Shown here in pieces: positions 6,686-8,546 of a stretch of DNA of 8,546 bases (positions are counted from its first letter, which is position 1; each line of letters opens with the position of its first letter). The notes beneath the pieces were generated by a model, which saw nothing but the letters and a program-made list of their open reading frames with translations, was not told the origin of the DNA and did not search any database. The stretch spans positions 1-8,546 of the forward strand of contig PWZW01000271.1 of assembly GCA_003567255.1 (NCBI GenBank), in the 5' to 3' direction. The stretch comes from Puniceicoccaceae bacterium. GTDB lineage: Bacteria > Verrucomicrobiota > Verrucomicrobiia > Opitutales > Coraliomargaritaceae. The position numbers were made by a program, and so were the translations under genes.

Positions 6686-8546
6686 CGGCTGGGTTTTCCC
6701 TGCTTGGGGGCTCGGATGGTTTGGAGGGGGCCACGTCGAGGAATTTAGGCTCCTCTGCGCTCTTGGGGTCCGCGCTTTCCTTTGATTGAGCTTCGGGGCT
6801 CGGCTCGGACTTTGCCTTTCCGGCATCTTTGCCTTTGTCCTTGGGATATTCGACGCGGCTGTGCAGCATATTCAGTAAGGTAAATACAAAGGAGGCACGG
6901 ATGGCCTTAAGCTCCTGAAAGGTCAGCGGGCATTCATCGAGCTGGCCATCTTCAATCCGTTCCTGAACGATGCCATCAATCAACTCCTCCACGCTTGTGG
7001 TAGTGACTTTTTTGAGACTGCGGCTGGCCGCCTCGACGGAGTCGGCGAAGAAAATGATGGCGCTCTCCTTGAAGCGTGGCTTCGGACCATCGTAGCGGTA
7101 GGTGCTTTCGTCGACGGACTTTAAATCAATTTGGGGGACGCCCTCCGGCGCTGGGCCAAGGTTGCCTTCTTGCTGTTGCCGGCGGCGTGCCTCATGGAAA
7201 AAGTACTGGATCAAGGTGGTGCCGTGGTGCTGCCGGATGACGTCCGTGATGATTCGCGGAAGCTTGTACTTCCGCGCCAAGTCGACGCCCTCTTTGACGT
7301 GTGCCTTGATCACCAAAGCACTCATGGACGGATTGCGGACGAGGTGCGGATTTACCCCGCCCCGCTGATTTTCGATGAAGTACTCTGGTTTCACCAACTT
7401 TCCGATATCATGAAAAAATGAGCAGACCCGACAGAGGAGGGGACTGGCACCAATCGCGGCCGCAGCGTTTTCCGAAAGGTTGGCGACCATTAAACTATGG
7501 TGGTAGCTGCCCGGTGCCTCGATTTGCATACGTCGGAGGAGTGGGTGGTTGAAGTCCGTCAGCTCCAGCAGGGTAATCTCGGTGGTTACGTTGAAAAGAT
7601 TTTCCAGGATGGGAAGCAAGCCAATCACGAGGATACCGGTGAGCACCCCGACCATCACACAGACGAGCATTTGTTGAGCGACCAAGGCCGCACCCAAGCC
7701 ATGAATCAGGCCGAAGGCGAGTGCGCACAGTGCGGCCACCACCCCGGCAATAATGCTGGAGCGCACAAGGCGGCTGCGCTGCCGCACATTACGGGAAAGG
7801 AGCGCGGCCACCAGACCGGAAAGGAAGGCGGAGAGGGTCAGGGCCATGGAGCCGTCTTGCATGACGCCAAAAAGTACGCTCACGATAAAAGCCGACATGA
7901 TGGCCGGTCCGCTGCCTACGAGAACCGCCACCAAAATCGGACCCAGGGCGATGGGTACCAAAAACGGAAGCACTCGAAAGAAAAACCCGCTTTGCTCGAA
8001 TAAACCGCTATCGCCGATCTCGAAAACCGCTCGCATAAGCAGCAGATTGAGGATGATGGCGAGCACGGAGATGCTGATGCTTCGGGCGCGCCGCGGTCCC
8101 GGAAGGGTGGCCATAACGATATAAAGGCTGATGCTCCCGATCAAAATCAAGGCCATCAGCACCCGCTCCAGCGTAAGTGAATTCAAGACGAGGGAAGTGC
8201 CGACCTGCTCTGCGGCAACCTCGCGGTAGGCCTGAACGCGCTCAAAGCTACTTTCGGTGACAACACTGCCAGCCTCGAGGATGGTTTCTCCGGCGCGCAC
8301 CCGAATGCTCGGTGTCTGGATCCGCCCGATGGCCCGGGCGATGGCGGCTTCGGTTGCAGATTCGCTGTAGAGCAGGTTGGGGACGATGCCGCCCCGGAAA
8401 ATACCGAACAATGCTCGGGCTGTCGCCGTATCCGGCGCAATGGAGGTGATCGCCACCCGGAGGCGGATGAGTGCGGCCTCTTTCGAGAGGGCCTCCGGTT
8501 CGCGCTCCGGGCCATTTGAAGTTTGGATTTGGATGACCCTTAAATC
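6654..8546 (-). CDS. pgpH: PgpH-like 7TM-HD phosphohydrolase (5' end outside window)
   Basis: The C-terminal 630 residues of a 7TMR-HD protein related to PgpH, a membrane c-di-AMP phosphodiesterase. The frame is open to the right edge (8546), so the start and much of the extracellular domain lie outside; a GTG at 8456 is internal. Numbering from the edge: the end of the extracellular 7TMR-HDED domain at 56-98, including PSIRVRAGETILEAGSVVT; seven membrane segments at about 128-312; then the HD domain. Metal-site residues visible there are H349/H350 (SYHHSLMVANL), H379-D380 (FFHDIGKLVKPEYF), H416 (IKAHVKEG), H440/H441 (RQHHG) and D502 (FFADSVEAASRS), so the enzyme looks intact. The last 60 or so residues (568-630) are a Lys/Ser/Pro/Glu-rich, probably disordered tail. 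c-di-AMP as substrate is inferred from the family. The ybeY gene follows with a 32-nt overlap; in Firmicutes the same pair is preceded by phoH. Confidence 0.92.
   Translation of the reverse strand, partial: DLRVIQIQTSNGPEREPEALSKEAALIRLRVAITSIAPDTATARALFGIFRGGIVPNLLYSESATEAAIARAIGRIQTPSIRVRAGETILEAGSVVTESSFERVQAYREVAAEQVGTSLVLNSLTLERVLMALILIGSISLYIVMATLPGPRRARSISISVLAIILNLLLMRAVFEIGDSGLFEQSGFFFRVLPFLVPIALGPILVAVLVGSGPAIMSAFIVSVLFGVMQDGSMALTLSAFLSGLVAALLSRNVRQRSRLVRSSIIAGVVAALCALAFGLIHGLGAALVAQQMLVCVMVGVLTGILVIGLLPILENLFNVTTEITLLELTDFNHPLLRRMQIEAPGSYHHSLMVANLSENAAAAIGASPLLCRVCSFFHDIGKLVKPEYFIENQRGGVNPHLVRNPSMSALVIKAHVKEGVDLARKYKLPRIITDVIRQHHGTTLIQYFFHEARRRQQQEGNLGPAPEGVPQIDLKSVDESTYRYDGPKPRFKESAIIFFADSVEAASRSLKKVTTTSVEELIDGIVQERIEDGQLDECPLTFQELKAIRASFVFTLLNMLHSRVEYPKDKGKDAGKAKSEPSPEAQSKESADPKSAEEPKFLDVAPSKPSEPPSRENPADASPSKSSNQ

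Noticed and set aside
6686..6826. 47-codon N-terminal extension of YbeY
   Set aside because: The sequence is Pro/Ser/Arg-rich without family similarity and is the shifted frame of the HD protein's low-complexity tail. The ATG at 6685 gives the usual YbeY length.
7497..8003. 168-codon open frame on + inside the HD gene
   Set aside because: It is antisense to the well-supported transmembrane and HD coding region. Its composition (many His, Gly, Gln) reflects the complement of hydrophobic codons, and it has no recognisable domain.

Overview
The window reads as ordinary chromosomal DNA from a GC-rich Gram-negative bacterium. The best guess is Verrucomicrobiota or the wider PVC group, for three reasons. 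It carries a paired DUF1800/DUF1501 gene set, which is common in Planctomycetes, Verrucomicrobia and some Bacteroidetes and Gammaproteobacteria. Its YbeY has the Asp-ligand, 'Bacteroidetes-like' signature. It also has a PgpH-type 7TM-HD protein next to ybeY. This is inference from gene content; there is no rRNA or other phylogenetic marker in the window.

Layout, left to right. A YceH-like (UPF0502/DUF480) winged-helix gene on + (7-696) converges, with only 2 nt between stops, on a minus-strand block. Read in the direction of transcription (right to left), that block holds an AsmA-like membrane-anchored protein (5109-4357), a YdjA-type nitroreductase (4253-3648), a DUF1800 protein (3463-1970) and a Tat-exported DUF1501 protein (1967-699). 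The last two are 2 nt apart and clearly one operon. The nitroreductase and AsmA-like genes are separated from their neighbours by 184 and 103 bp, so they may be separate units. A rhomboid intramembrane protease (5141-6178, +) diverges from the AsmA-like gene across only 31 bp. It converges on a second minus-strand operon: a 7TM-HD phosphohydrolase related to PgpH, cut by the right window edge (6654-8546), overlapping the start of ybeY (6685-6227) by 32 nt.

How the genes work together. The PgpH-like/YbeY pair matches the phoH-pgpH-ybeY arrangement known from Firmicutes and links cyclic-dinucleotide turnover to rRNA maturation. The DUF1800/DUF1501 pair is a conserved but functionally undefined export-associated module. 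The rest are single-gene housekeeping or envelope functions. I see no RNA genes, mobile elements, CRISPR arrays or long repeats. No stretch longer than about 185 bp lacks a gene. I did not find a convincing new system. The points most worth a second look are the DUF1800/DUF1501 pair with its altered DUF1800 core motif, the linked substitutions in YbeY, the low-complexity tail of the HD protein that also carries the ybeY start, and a possible attenuator before the nitroreductase gene.
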